A stretch of DNA of 32,054 nucleotides from Pirellulales bacterium (lineage in GTDB: Bacteria > Planctomycetota > Planctomycetia > Pirellulales > Thermoguttaceae): positions 1-32,054 of the forward strand of contig DAOWNK010000002.1 of assembly GCA_030642635.1 (NCBI GenBank), written 5' to 3'. Below are positions 16,141 through 23,528 of the stretch, piece after piece (position 1 is the first letter of the stretch; every line of letters begins with the position of its first letter). A model generated the notes under the pieces. The model was not told where the DNA came from, did not search any database, and saw only the letters and a program-made list of their open reading frames with translations. Made by a program: the position numbers and the translations under genes.

Positions 16141-16265
16141 GTCGGGGATGGGGGATGGGGAATCGGGAATAGGAGATCGGGAATGGGGAATCGGGTGTTT
16201 GAACCCCGAACCCCGATACCCGACACCCGAACCCCGAACCCCGATACCCGAATCCCTATTCCCCA
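16141..16265. repeat. GGGAATC/GGGGTTC hairpin element between batD and batE
   Basis: A G/A-rich left arm of degenerate GGGAATC and GGGGAT units (16141-16195) faces a C-rich right arm of CCCGAA/CCCGATA units (16204-16265) over a short loop, giving a long imperfect hairpin. It occupies the whole gap between the batD stop (16139) and the batE start. Built like the elements at 5309, 5819 and 7391 but with yet another repeat unit. Confidence 0.8.
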
Positions 16266-16274
16266 TAAAAACAG

Positions 16275-17063
16275 GTGCCCAAAATGCTCAATCACCACAT
16301 AAAACCCCCAGCGCTTATGGCCCTTGCGGCCGTGTTGCTGCTTGGTGTTGGATGTCAGCGCGACGCCGACATGGAGTTGGTCAACAAGTACCGGGCCGCG
16401 CGGAAGGCATACGACGAAGGCCGCACACCGGATGACTTCATGAAGGCGGCCGCAATGTATCAGGAGATTATCGATAAAGGCGGGCACTCCGGCATTTTGT
16501 TCTACCATCAGGGGAACGCACTGATGCAGGCCGAGTGCACGGGCCGGGCAATCGCCGCATATCGCCTGGCCAAACGCTACAGGCCAAACGATCCGTACGT
16601 GGAAAACAACCTCCGCTACGCCACCGGAAAAAGCAGTGCGGACGATCGCAAGCCGGTTATCAAACACATACTCTTCTGGCAAGACTGGATCAGCTACCCG
16701 ACCAAGTTCCGCATAGCCGCCGCCGCCACGGCCGCAACATTCATACTGAGTCTGCTGGCGATGTTCGTCGGACGAAAACTGTTCACGCGGCTTGCATTCG
16801 CTTGCCTTGTGCTGTCGGCCGTGCTCGTCTTCTCGGTCTGCTACGACTGGTACAGCAACCAGTACATCGTACGCGGCGTGATTATCAGGGATTACGTCGT
16901 TGCGCGCAAAGGCGACGCGGCCAGCTACGAGCCTGCGTTCACCGAACCGCTGGACGAGTGCACAGAATTCCGCATGTTAAAACACCGCAACAACTGGTTC
17001 TTAATCCGGCTGCCCGGCGGACAGGAAGGCTGGATAGAAGATGACGCGGCAGTGTTGTATTGA
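16275..17063 (+). CDS. batE: BatE-like lipoprotein with TPR and SH3-like domains
   Basis: A 262-residue protein. It starts at GTG 16275 or, equally likely, ATG 16284 (MLNHHIKPPALM). A lipoprotein signal ends in the lipobox LLLGVGC near residue 27. TPR-like helices follow (AAMYQEIIDKGGHSGILFYHQGNALMQ, then AIAAYRLAKRYRPNDPYVENNL). Two membrane helices lie near 150-195 (AAATAATFILSLLAMFVG and LAFACLVLSAVLVFSVCYDW), and the C-terminal SH3-like domain reads VVARKGDAASYEPAF to GGQEGWI. This plan is that of BatE. It is the last gene of the moxR-bat operon. Confidence 0.82.
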   Translation: MPKMLNHHIKPPALMALAAVLLLGVGCQRDADMELVNKYRAARKAYDEGRTPDDFMKAAAMYQEIIDKGGHSGILFYHQGNALMQAECTGRAIAAYRLAKRYRPNDPYVENNLRYATGKSSADDRKPVIKHILFWQDWISYPTKFRIAAAATAATFILSLLAMFVGRKLFTRLAFACLVLSAVLVFSVCYDWYSNQYIVRGVIIRDYVVARKGDAASYEPAFTEPLDECTEFRMLKHRNNWFLIRLPGGQEGWIEDDAAVLY

Positions 17064-17088
17064 AGTAATTTGAACAGGAGATTTGGCG

Positions 17089-17331
17089 ATGACCGCCATG
17101 ACAATTACGAAAGCCGAGGCGAATCTGGTAGAGGCAGTCGAACAGGTGGCCGACGGCGGAGAGCGGGTTACTCTGAAACGGGCCGGTAAGCCAATGGCGG
17201 CAATCGTATCGGTCGATGACCTGGCATTGCTAGAAGCTATCGAGGACGAATTAGATGTGTCCGATGCAAAAAAGGCACGCAGACACCAGAAAAAAATCCC
17301 GTGGAATAACCTAAAGGCAAATACAACTTAA
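17089..17331 (+). CDS. Phd/YefM-type antitoxin without a visible toxin
   Basis: An 80-residue protein with the prevent-host-death pattern: ITKAEANLVEAVEQV, then VTLKRAGKPMAAIVSVDDLALLEAIED, and a C-terminal toxin-binding tail ending KKIPWNNLKA. The ATG at 17089 is chosen because AGGAG (17076-17080) lies eight bases upstream; a TTG at 17083 is less well placed. Partners of such proteins are normally RelE/ParE or Doc toxins in the next gene, but the next gene here is a DUF4160 protein five bases downstream. It is therefore either an orphan or paired with a non-standard partner. Confidence 0.75.
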   Translation: MTAMTITKAEANLVEAVEQVADGGERVTLKRAGKPMAAIVSVDDLALLEAIEDELDVSDAKKARRHQKKIPWNNLKANTT

Positions 17332-17335
17332 AATC

Positions 17336-17572
17336 ATGCCAACTGTACTCCGAATTGGACCTTTCAGATTCTTCTTTTATGCCGGAGATCGGGATGAACC
17401 ACCACACATACACGTTGAACATGATGACGATGAAGCCAAAATTTGGATCAGTCCGGTTAGACTTCAAAACAGTGTTGGCTTTAGCAGAAAAGAAATCAAC
17501 AAAATACAAAGGCTCGTACAAGAAAACCAAGAATACTTATTGAGAAGCTGGAATGAATACTTTAACGACTGA
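17336..17572 (+). CDS. DUF4160 domain protein
   Basis: A 78-residue protein matching DUF4160 closely: MPTVLRIGPFRFFFYAGD, PPHIHVEHDD with the conserved histidines, KIWISPVRL and a helical C-terminal half. The family is small, uncharacterised and often sits next to DUF2442 genes, as here. Its stop region overlaps the next start by 20 bases. Toxin-antitoxin involvement has been speculated for such pairs; I see nothing that proves it. Confidence 0.8.
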   Translation: MPTVLRIGPFRFFFYAGDRDEPPHIHVEHDDDEAKIWISPVRLQNSVGFSRKEINKIQRLVQENQEYLLRSWNEYFND

Positions 17573-17879
17573 AATAGCAACGCCTAAAGTACAACATGTC
17601 GCCGTTGTAGAAGACACACTAACGGTCGACCTTGTTGACGGGCGTACACTCTCTGTGCCTCTCGGATGGTATCCTCGGCTTTTACACGGCACTGCGGAAG
17701 AATGCAATAATTGGCGGTTGATCGGCACAGGAAAAGGCATCCATTGGCCTGATCTCGATGAAGATATAAGCGTCGAGAATCTGCTGGCCGGAAGCCCCTC
17801 CGGCGAAAGCCAACGTTCACTGAAGCAATGGCTTGAACAACGTCAATCGGCTAAAGCAACGGGGCCACCAGCGCGCTGA
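17553..17879 (+). CDS. DUF2442 domain protein
   Basis: A 108-residue protein with the DUF2442 core: DTLTVDLVDGRTLSVPLGWYPRL, then WRLIGTGKGIHWPDLDEDISVENLLAG. The last 20 residues are low in similarity and run 29 bases over the end of the convergent phospholipase D gene. It overlaps the DUF4160 gene by 20 bases, which suggests coupled translation. Function unknown; likely works with the DUF4160 product. Confidence 0.8.
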   Translation: MNTLTTEIATPKVQHVAVVEDTLTVDLVDGRTLSVPLGWYPRLLHGTAEECNNWRLIGTGKGIHWPDLDEDISVENLLAGSPSGESQRSLKQWLEQRQSAKATGPPAR

Positions 17880-19233
17880 GGTCTTCGGCCCAGCCGCGAA
17901 CCGGCGAGGGCGTCGCGGCGGCGTCCAACTCGGTAGCCTCGGCCATGCGCTGCCGCATCCAATCGGCCGTCGCTTTTACTTCGTCCGAGGAGTACATGAA
18001 AAGCTGTACCTCGTAGTTCAGGTAGAAACTTCGCAAGTCGAAGTTCGCAGATCCGATCACGGCCAACTCATCGTCGAACAGCGCCAGCTTGGCATGCACC
18101 ATCTCCTTGCACAGGAACACCCTGGCGCCCATCCGGGCAAGTTCTCGAACGGCCGGTCCGCGTGCAAAATCGGCTATCTTGTGGTTCGACCGACGCGGCA
18201 CGATAATTCGCACGTCGCGGCCGAGCCGAGTCTGAAGCATCAACGCCTTAAACAGCGGCTCGTCCGGGATGAAGTACGGCGTGACGATCCAGATTCGCCT
18301 GTTCGCCTCGAATGCCGCGGTGAAGAGGGCCTCGTACATGGCGTCCTCCGGCGTGTCGGGACCGCTGGCTGCCACCTGGGCCGACGACGACCGACCGTTG
18401 CCCGATACTGCATCGACCGGTTGTAGCGATTCGCCGACGGCAAAGTCCCAGTCGCCGGCGAACACGGCGTCCAGATCGGCCACGGCCGGGCCGCGGACCA
18501 CCACCGCCGTGTCGAGCCAGCGATTCGGCATCGGCTTGGCGCCCATGTACTCCACGGCGATGTTCATGCCGCCTACCATGGCCACCCGGCCGTCGGCGGT
18601 AGCGATCTTTCGATGGTTCCGCAAATTGGCCGACCACTTTTTTCTAAGCGGCAGCACCGGCATAAACACTCCGACCCGGCCGCCGGAGGATCGGACCGGC
18701 TCGACGAATCGGCCTCGTGTGCGGAAGCATCCCAGCGCGTCCAGCAGCAGTTTTACCTCGACCCCTTCGGCGGCCTTTCTGCTCAACAGATCGACGATTG
18801 CACGGCCAGTTTCGTCCTTCTTCAGGATAAACGTCATCAGGTGTACAGAGTGTTCGGCGCCCTCGATGAGCGAGACCAGTGCGTCGAAACCCGCCCGGCC
18901 GTCGCCGATAAAGTCGATTTGGTTGCCGCCTCGGCACGACGGCATTCCGGCGGTGACGAGAATCCGCTCGGTAATGCGTGTTGCGGAGTGGTCGTCGGCG
19001 CCGCCGGGTTTCGGCCCGCCGAACAGCGCCCGCTTGCGGCCGGCCATACGCCGCAATTTCCGGCCTCCGAATAGAAAATAAGCCGGCACGCCGGCATAAG
19101 GGATCAACACGACCGCCAAAAGCCACGCCATGGTTACGCCCGGCGGCCGATGCGCCCGCAGCAGGCGTATGACCAACAGCAAGCACAACGCGAAACCAAA
19201 CACCGTCAGGAAGTGGTCGGCAATCCATATCAT
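17851..19233 (-). CDS. cls: Cardiolipin synthase-like phospholipase D protein
   Basis: A 460-residue inner-membrane protein with two HKD motifs: H207-x-K209-x4-D214 (HRKIATADG) and H380-x-K382-x4-D387 (HAKLALFDD). Two N-terminal membrane helices (FLTVFGFALCLLLVIRLL and VTMAWLLAVVLIPYAGVPAYFLFGG) carry the GVPAYFLFGGRK pattern of bacterial cardiolipin synthases. Length is normal, so it should join two phosphatidylglycerols to form cardiolipin. A wider phospholipase D role cannot be excluded. It runs convergent to the DUF2442 gene. The start codon overlaps the end of the RelE gene by four bases, so the two may be cotranscribed. Confidence 0.85.
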   Translation of the reverse strand: MIWIADHFLTVFGFALCLLLVIRLLRAHRPPGVTMAWLLAVVLIPYAGVPAYFLFGGRKLRRMAGRKRALFGGPKPGGADDHSATRITERILVTAGMPSCRGGNQIDFIGDGRAGFDALVSLIEGAEHSVHLMTFILKKDETGRAIVDLLSRKAAEGVEVKLLLDALGCFRTRGRFVEPVRSSGGRVGVFMPVLPLRKKWSANLRNHRKIATADGRVAMVGGMNIAVEYMGAKPMPNRWLDTAVVVRGPAVADLDAVFAGDWDFAVGESLQPVDAVSGNGRSSSAQVAASGPDTPEDAMYEALFTAAFEANRRIWIVTPYFIPDEPLFKALMLQTRLGRDVRIIVPRRSNHKIADFARGPAVRELARMGARVFLCKEMVHAKLALFDDELAVIGSANFDLRSFYLNYEVQLFMYSSDEVKATADWMRQRMAEATELDAAATPSPVRGWAEDLSALVAPLL

Positions 19234-19508
19234 GTCAGATTTCGGTAAACGTCCCTGCGGTGTCCAACTTTGACCACGAGAACCGTCAGGTTTTTGCGGT
19301 CTATCCGGTAAATAATTCGATAGTCGCCTATCCGAAGACGGACGTACCTCTTGCTGCTGCCACTGAGTGCTTTGGCCGCAGGCGGTTTTGGAGTTTCGGC
19401 CAAGGAGTCGATTTTTTCACGGATTCGCATCCGCGTTCCCTTCTGGAGTGATTTGAGTTGCCGAAGGGCAGAAGGAAGGATCGTAACGGTGTATCGAGCA
19501 GTTGCCAA
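19230..19508 (-). CDS. RelE/ParE-family toxin
   Basis: A 92-residue protein with the RelE fold pattern: YTVTILPSALRQLKSLQKG, then ALSGSSKRYVRLRIGDYRIIYRID and VLVVKVGHRRDVYRN. It carries the basic and aromatic residues typical of ribosome-dependent mRNA interferases of the RelE branch (R-x-R-x-G-D-Y-R-I-I-Y, then H-R-x-x-V-Y). The antitoxin gene lies 19 bases upstream on the same strand. Complete length. Confidence 0.85.
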   Translation of the reverse strand: MATARYTVTILPSALRQLKSLQKGTRMRIREKIDSLAETPKPPAAKALSGSSKRYVRLRIGDYRIIYRIDRKNLTVLVVKVGHRRDVYRNLT

Positions 19509-19527
19509 GGTTTGCAGGCCCAGTGTC

Positions 19528-19788
19528 TTACAAATCTAGTGTAGATCGGGCTTCCTCCCAGCGGATTGGGGTCTCACCCTTCGCGGCTGCTTCAGCCTCG
19601 GCAGCCTCGGCGGCCTTCAGATCCAATCGATTTTCTATTTCCTCCAAAAACGGCAAGTATTCCACTGGCACCATGACAGCTATGTCCTTTCCGTGACGAC
19701 GTAAGACAATACTCTCCTTGCCGTATGCCACCCGATTGACCGTATCATACAATTCACGACGGGCCGCACTTATATCCAAGTGAGTCAT
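19528..19788 (-). CDS. Phd/YefM-family antitoxin (pairs with RelE)
   Basis: An 86-residue antitoxin starting at the ATG 19788 (MTHLDISAARREL); eight more residues are possible from 19812. The Phd pattern is ISAARRELYDTVNRV, then SIVLRRHGKDIAVMVPVEYLPFLEE. The C-terminal tail is Ala/Glu-rich. It should bind the RelE product and repress the pair. A candidate operator is noted at 19828-19841. The pair stands directly beside the left att site of the integrated element. Confidence 0.82.
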   Translation of the reverse strand: MTHLDISAARRELYDTVNRVAYGKESIVLRRHGKDIAVMVPVEYLPFLEEIENRLDLKAAEAAEAEAAAKGETPIRWEEARSTLDL

Positions 19789-19827
19789 TGCTCTAACCCT
19801 CGTAGTACGCATGGTACAATCAACCCT

Positions 19828-19841
19828 ATACGTACAAGTAT
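19828..19841 (-). promoter_or_regulatory. Candidate operator of the Phd-RelE pair
   Basis: ATACGTACAAGTAT has palindromic arms ATAC and GTAT and lies 40 bases before the antitoxin start, where autorepression by Phd proteins usually acts. Weak evidence based on position and symmetry only. Confidence 0.3.
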
Positions 19842-19877
19842 CGTCCGAAAATGGACATTTGTCAAGGATGTGGTCAA

Positions 19878-19922
19878 AGTTGGGGAACTAGGATTTGAAC
19901 CTAGACTAAGTGATTCAGAGTC
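19878..19922. other. attL: duplicated 3' half of tRNA-Gln
   Basis: Forty-five bases identical to 27358-27402, covering the T arm, variable region, anticodon loop and acceptor 3' strand of tRNA-Gln (minus strand). The sequences diverge on both sides. This is the displaced fragment; the integrase gene begins 160 bases to the right. Confidence 0.92.
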
Positions 19923-20004
19923 GGCCTCCCTGGGTAGGCACAGTGATAGATTATTATTGATAGGTATTGACTTTCCCGAGGGAAACAGTAAAACCAGCAT
20001 TGAT

Positions 20005-20134
20005 GGTGCTACGCCTGTATTGACGTGTTTTGACGCCAAGCGTAGCACCACCGTAGCACCGGACACCCAAGGGGGAGTTAAATGGGCAACGAATTATCCT
20101 TTACAACGGCCCGCCTACGCTCAATTGTAGCACC
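20005..20134. other. Candidate integrase arm-type sites, left end
   Basis: GGTGCTACG (20005-20013), its reverse complement CGTAGCACC (20041-20049 and 20052-20060) and the one-mismatch TGTAGCACC (20126-20134) cluster between attL and the integrase gene, overlapping its first codons. The same nonamer occurs four times near attR. Confidence 0.6.
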
Positions 20135-21272
20135 CAAAAAGGGGCGGGTCTATTATCGTGACACGAAGCAACCGGGTTTGCAACTCTGCGTCACGGCGAC
20201 CGGGAGCAAGACATTTTATTTCGTGCGACGGATCGACAGCCGGCCGACCAGAATGCAGATCGGTCGGCATGGTGACATAAGCCTTGACCAAGCCAGGAGA
20301 GCGGCCAGGGAACTCGTGGGGCAAGTAGCAAGTGGGCACAATCCAGCAGCAGAACGCCGGACGCGGCGGCAAGTGGCAACGGTGGGCGAGGCGTTCACAT
20401 ACTACATCGACCAGCACGCACAGCCGCACAAGCGAACATGGAAGGCAGACCAGCAACAGTACGACCGTTATGTCAAGAAACGGTGGCACTCTCGCAGCCT
20501 GGACACGATCCGCCGGCGTGACGTGCAAGCACTACACACGAAGATCGGGGCTGAGCACGGCCATTATGCCGCCAACCGCCTCCGTTCGCTACTGCATAGC
20601 ATGTTTGCCGTGGCAATCGACGGTGGACTCTGGCAGGGGCCGAACCCGGTGGCCGGGATCAAGAAATTCAAGGAAAAGCAACGCGAGCGGTTTCTAAACG
20701 CCGACGAACTAGGGCGGTTTTTCCGAAGCCTGGCCGTTGAAACCTCCGAGGTAGTCCGAGATTACTTGTTGCTGTTGCTACTGACCGCAGCCCGAAGATC
20801 AAACCTCTTGTCTATGCAGTGGCGAGACGTCGATTTCGAGCAGGCGGTGTGGACTATACCTGATACGAAAACCGGGGATTCTCTGATGGTTCCCCTCACA
20901 CCCGAATCTTTGGGCGTTCTCGCCCGGCGGCGAGAGGCGGCTGGGGATTCGGTTTGGGTTTTCCCAAGCAGCAAGAGCAATTCAGGACACTTGCAATGCC
21001 CCGAAAAAATCTGGACAAGGGTTCTCGCCCGGGCTGAACTGACCGACGTGAGACTGCATGACCTACGCCGAACAGCGGCAAGCTGGCAGGCACTATCAGG
21101 AAGTAGTCTCCAAGTGATCGGCAAAAGTCTGGGGCACAAACAGGTAGCGACTACTGAGATTTACGCCCGGCTGACCTTGGACCCGGTGCGAAAATCAGTC
21201 GAACGAGCAACGACCGCTATGTATGAAGCTGGCAAAGTGCGGTTACTCGAAAACAAGGAGGGGGACCAATGA
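20082..21272 (+). CDS. int: Tyrosine-type site-specific integrase
   Basis: A 396-residue phage-type integrase. The N-terminal arm-binding domain is of the DUF4102 kind (YYRDTKQPGLQLCVTATGSKTFY, then MQIGRHGDISLDQARRAAREL). A core-binding helical region lies at about 100-190. The catalytic domain has R238 (AARRSNLLSMQW), H326 and R329 (LHDLRRTAAS), H352 (LGHKQ) and the nucleophile Y361 (TTEIYARL), so all five key residues are present. A strong ribosome binding site GGGGGAG precedes the ATG by four bases. It lies next to attL and should catalyse recombination between the tRNA-Gln site and its element copy. The stop overlaps the next start (ATGA). Confidence 0.93.
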   Translation: MGNELSFTTARLRSIVAPKKGRVYYRDTKQPGLQLCVTATGSKTFYFVRRIDSRPTRMQIGRHGDISLDQARRAARELVGQVASGHNPAAERRTRRQVATVGEAFTYYIDQHAQPHKRTWKADQQQYDRYVKKRWHSRSLDTIRRRDVQALHTKIGAEHGHYAANRLRSLLHSMFAVAIDGGLWQGPNPVAGIKKFKEKQRERFLNADELGRFFRSLAVETSEVVRDYLLLLLLTAARRSNLLSMQWRDVDFEQAVWTIPDTKTGDSLMVPLTPESLGVLARRREAAGDSVWVFPSSKSNSGHLQCPEKIWTRVLARAELTDVRLHDLRRTAASWQALSGSSLQVIGKSLGHKQVATTEIYARLTLDPVRKSVERATTAMYEAGKVRLLENKEGDQ

Positions 21273-21823
21273 AACGCAGAATTGAAAACACCGGTATTTA
21301 CCAGACAACGCACGTTTCGTCCGGCCCCGCCCTGGCTGACCAAAAAGCGGTGTTTACGGAAGTAAAAAAGGCGTTTGCGGCGGCCGGGGATATTGACGCG
21401 GTTCTTAATCGAATCGAGCAGGAGGCAATCAAAGCATGTAAAACCGAACGCCCCGAGATAAAAAAAGACGCCGAAAAAGCGCTGTTCGATATCGGCCAGT
21501 TGCGAACGGCCATTGCCGATGATGACACGCGGGCGGCTACGCATTGGGCGCTGCACTTGGGATCGACGGCTGAGCGGTTGAGAATCCGACCGTTCGAGCC
21601 GCTTGTGCAACACGGCCGTAAAACTCTCGAAGCGGCGGCGGGGGCACGCAAGACACGCACAACGAAGGGCCAAAAACAACACGAGGAATTTCTGCGGCGC
21701 GTTGCGGCCGCACGGCAACGCAACCCCCACGCCACAAAGACCACGATCCAGCAAAGGGTGGCGGACGATATGGGGATAAAGTGGCCTACCATGTACGCAA
21801 GACTGCGGCGATATGGTGGATAA
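21269..21823 (+). CDS. Hypothetical protein coupled to the integrase
   Basis: A 184-residue protein I do not recognise. It overlaps the integrase stop by four bases (ATGA), so the two are probably made together. The first 130 residues are mostly helical and charged (KAVFTEVKKAFAAAGDID, then KTERPEIKKDAEKALFDIGQL). The last 50 are basic and end with what looks like a helix-turn-helix: KTTIQQRVADDMGIKWPTMY. A DNA-binding or recombination-accessory role would fit that tail and position, but this is inference. Confidence 0.65.
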   Translation: MKRRIENTGIYQTTHVSSGPALADQKAVFTEVKKAFAAAGDIDAVLNRIEQEAIKACKTERPEIKKDAEKALFDIGQLRTAIADDDTRAATHWALHLGSTAERLRIRPFEPLVQHGRKTLEAAAGARKTRTTKGQKQHEEFLRRVAAARQRNPHATKTTIQQRVADDMGIKWPTMYARLRRYGG

Positions 21824-21929
21824 AACTTCTCTATCATTCTGACAGAATTACAGTAGCCGGGGGCATATGACGTTGCGTAAGATGCACTAAGCGTTGACTG
21901 AGTCATTCAGAAAAGCGAGGTGTACGATA

Positions 21930-22169
21930 ATGGCAACGACTTCTCAATCCCCTGTCGATCGGCTGTTGACCCGGCCCGAAGCAGCCGAACGTCTTGGCGT
22001 TAAAAGCCAGACTTTGGCAATTTGGCATTCTTGCGGCAGGTACAACTTGCCGGCAATCAAAGTCGGCAGGTGTATCAGGTATCGCGAGTCCGATCTTGCC
22101 GCTTGGCTGGAGCAACGAACGATACACGGCGGTGCGCTTGGACAAACGGCCGACGTGCCCCAGACGTGA
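21930..22169 (+). CDS. AlpA/excisionase-like helix-turn-helix protein
   Basis: A 79-residue protein of the MerR-like HTH_17 group: LLTRPEAAERLGVKSQTLAIW, then LPAIKVGRCIRYRESDLAAWLEQR, the standard pattern of excisionases and AlpA regulators. The ATG at 21930 is preferred over 21894 because GAGG (21917-21920) lies nine bases upstream. In phages and PICIs such proteins act as excisionase or switch on integrase and replication genes. It lies between the integrase operon and the replication gene, as alpA does in PICIs. Confidence 0.8.
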   Translation: MATTSQSPVDRLLTRPEAAERLGVKSQTLAIWHSCGRYNLPAIKVGRCIRYRESDLAAWLEQRTIHGGALGQTADVPQT

Positions 22170-22191
22170 TCGGGTTTTTTTGATGGGAACG

Positions 22192-22228
22192 AAAAAACCC
22201 CGCCAAGCAAGGCGAGCCGGGCGGGGTT
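22192..22228 (-). terminator. Hairpin with T-tract on the minus strand
   Basis: Arms AACCCCGCC (22196-22204) and GGCGGGGTT (22220-22228) form a strong GC stem. An A-run (22192-22197) means a U-tract only for transcripts on the minus strand. No minus-strand gene is seen in the element, so it may shield the HTH/replication region from antisense transcription. On the plus strand it is just a hairpin ahead of the replication gene. Confidence 0.5.
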
Positions 22229-22236
22229 AAGAAATT

Positions 22237-23010
22237 GTGGCGATGACATTATATACGGACAACGAGCGGCGTGCAAGTGCTGAGGAAATCGACTTGTGGA
22301 CAAGTTTGGAGCAAGAATGGATAAAGATGTTGTTGCCGGCCGCGCGCGATGTTGGCCCGGCAAGCCAAACGTTGGGCGGATTACTAGCAATCACGAATCG
22401 CGAGACGTTTTCCTTCCGCTCCAGCATTGCGGAAAAAGCACGGTTGCCCCTGCGCACGACCGCAAAACACTTGGACACACTGGCTGCGCGCGGCTGGATT
22501 GTCAATGCGGGCCGGCAGAGGACCAGGGCCGGCAGGCTGAGAAAATCGGCCACCCTGAAGATAACGAAGCAAACTCGGGCCGCCATGAACGATTACGCGC
22601 TATTGCCGTGGTGGGCGGCATGTTTTGTCAGGCACCACGGCAAAATGTCCTGGAGCGCGCGGGTTGTGTTGTCGGTGCTGATGAGCCGTTTATGCTCCCT
22701 GAAAAAAGTGGTGGAGGAGGACGAATCCGGCGAGGATTGGGGCGAGGACTGGGGCGAGGCTATACAAGAGTACGGCGAGGATCGTTTCCGTTTTTCCCTC
22801 AAGTCGCTGGAAAAGATCACCGGCCTGGCCCACCATTCCTTGATTGCGGCAAAGCGGCAACTACACAATGCGGGAATTATCAAGCGGTTCGGCCAGGGAG
22901 ACGCCGGCAGCTCCACCGATCTATTGCTGCCAAACTCCGACTTTGCAGTGGTTGTCTCTCCAGCCGAGTCGGGCCGCTGTTGGCTGGATTTCAGAGGGGG
23001 TGCGAGATGA
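22237..23010 (+). CDS. Winged-helix replication-initiator-like protein
   Basis: A 257-residue protein with two winged-helix-like regions: residues about 45-100 (ITNRETFSFRSSIAEKARLPLRT, AKHLDTLAARGWIVNAGRQ) and 180-225 (FSLKSLEKITGLAHHSLIAAKRQLHNAGIIKRFG). An acidic linker separates them (EEDESGEDWGEDWGEAIQE). The plan of two winged helices resembles iteron-binding initiators of plasmids and satellite phages. Five iterons begin seven bases after its stop, which is the main reason for the call. No primase or helicase motif is present, so host enzymes would be needed. The start is GTG 22237 or ATG 22243. It could instead be a transcription regulator. Confidence 0.55.
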   Translation: MAMTLYTDNERRASAEEIDLWTSLEQEWIKMLLPAARDVGPASQTLGGLLAITNRETFSFRSSIAEKARLPLRTTAKHLDTLAARGWIVNAGRQRTRAGRLRKSATLKITKQTRAAMNDYALLPWWAACFVRHHGKMSWSARVVLSVLMSRLCSLKKVVEEDESGEDWGEDWGEAIQEYGEDRFRFSLKSLEKITGLAHHSLIAAKRQLHNAGIIKRFGQGDAGSSTDLLLPNSDFAVVVSPAESGRCWLDFRGGAR

Positions 23011-23016
23011 ATTTGA

Positions 23017-23185
23017 GGGGACTGCAAAAGTGGGCGCGGGGGACGGCAAAAGTGGGCGCTAGGGGACTGCAAAAGTGGGCGCGGGGGACTGCAAAAGTGG
23101 GCGCTAGGGGACTGCAAAAGTGGGCGCGCTTCTTATCTTTAATGGTTTATCTTGAATGGTTTATCTTGAAAAAGAGTTATCTACA
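23017..23185 (+). other. Candidate replication origin: iterons, AT-rich repeats, DnaA-like box
   Basis: Five copies of a 21-base unit containing GGGGACTGCAAAAGTGGG start at 23017, 23039, 23062, 23084 and 23107. Spacers alternate between one base (G) and two bases (TA), so pitches are 22, 23, 22 and 23, close to two helical turns. Copy 2 has one change. Next comes an AT-rich tract with the 14-mer AATGGTTTATCTTG twice in tandem (23141-23154, 23155-23168) and TTATCTACA (23177-23185), one mismatch from the DnaA box TTATCCACA. Order and polarity are those of an iteron origin downstream of its initiator gene. Confidence 0.72.
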
Positions 23186-23219
23186 ACGTTGGTGACGCAA
23201 AAAATCGCGTCACCGACGT
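23186..23219. repeat. Hairpin at the end of the candidate origin
   Basis: Thirteen-base arms 23186-23198 and 23207-23219 (inner part GGTGACGC / GCGTCACC, one mismatch further out) with an A-rich 8-base loop directly follow the DnaA-like box. No U-tract follows. It may be part of the origin or a processing site. Confidence 0.55.
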
Positions 23220-23251
23220 GGACGGCTACTGGCCGAATGTGAATAAAAATT

Positions 23252-23482
23252 ATGGACAAGATTAGCAACAACTTTACGATCACGCTCAGGGCACTTCCCG
23301 ACGCTACCGATCCAGACGGCACCCGGCGGCTGCGGCGTGGGCTGAAGTACCTGCTGCGAACATGTCGGCTGCGCTGCGTGACCGCGACGGCCGGAACTTG
23401 CGGCGAAAGCGGCCCGCTCTGTGAAAACAGGGGAGGAGCGGGGCAACTCTCCAGAGGGGTAGAAACAGGAACCGGGGCTTAG
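23252..23482 (+). CDS. Small hypothetical protein (76 residues)
   Basis: A small protein between the origin and the terminase gene. Residues 8-44 (TITLRALPDATDPDGTRRLR, then RGLKYLLRTCRLRCVTA) resemble a recurring short protein of planctomycete phage-type regions, as I remember it. The last 30 residues are low complexity. There is no strong ribosome binding site before the ATG. Function unknown; moderate chance of being real. Confidence 0.45.
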   Translation: MDKISNNFTITLRALPDATDPDGTRRLRRGLKYLLRTCRLRCVTATAGTCGESGPLCENRGGAGQLSRGVETGTGA

Positions 23483-23528
23483 ACCCCATTTTTTGAACGT
23501 CATTTTTCCCTTTGAGAAAATCTGAGCA

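Noticed and set aside
23017..23127. Five regular repeats considered as a CRISPR array
   Set aside because: Spacers are only one or two bases and no cas gene is present; iterons fit better.
22296..23195. A 299-residue frame overlapping the replication-initiator-like gene
   Set aside because: It contains the iterons as a KWARGTAKVGARGLQ-type repeat and has no family-like sequence; the 257-residue frame has clear winged-helix patterns.
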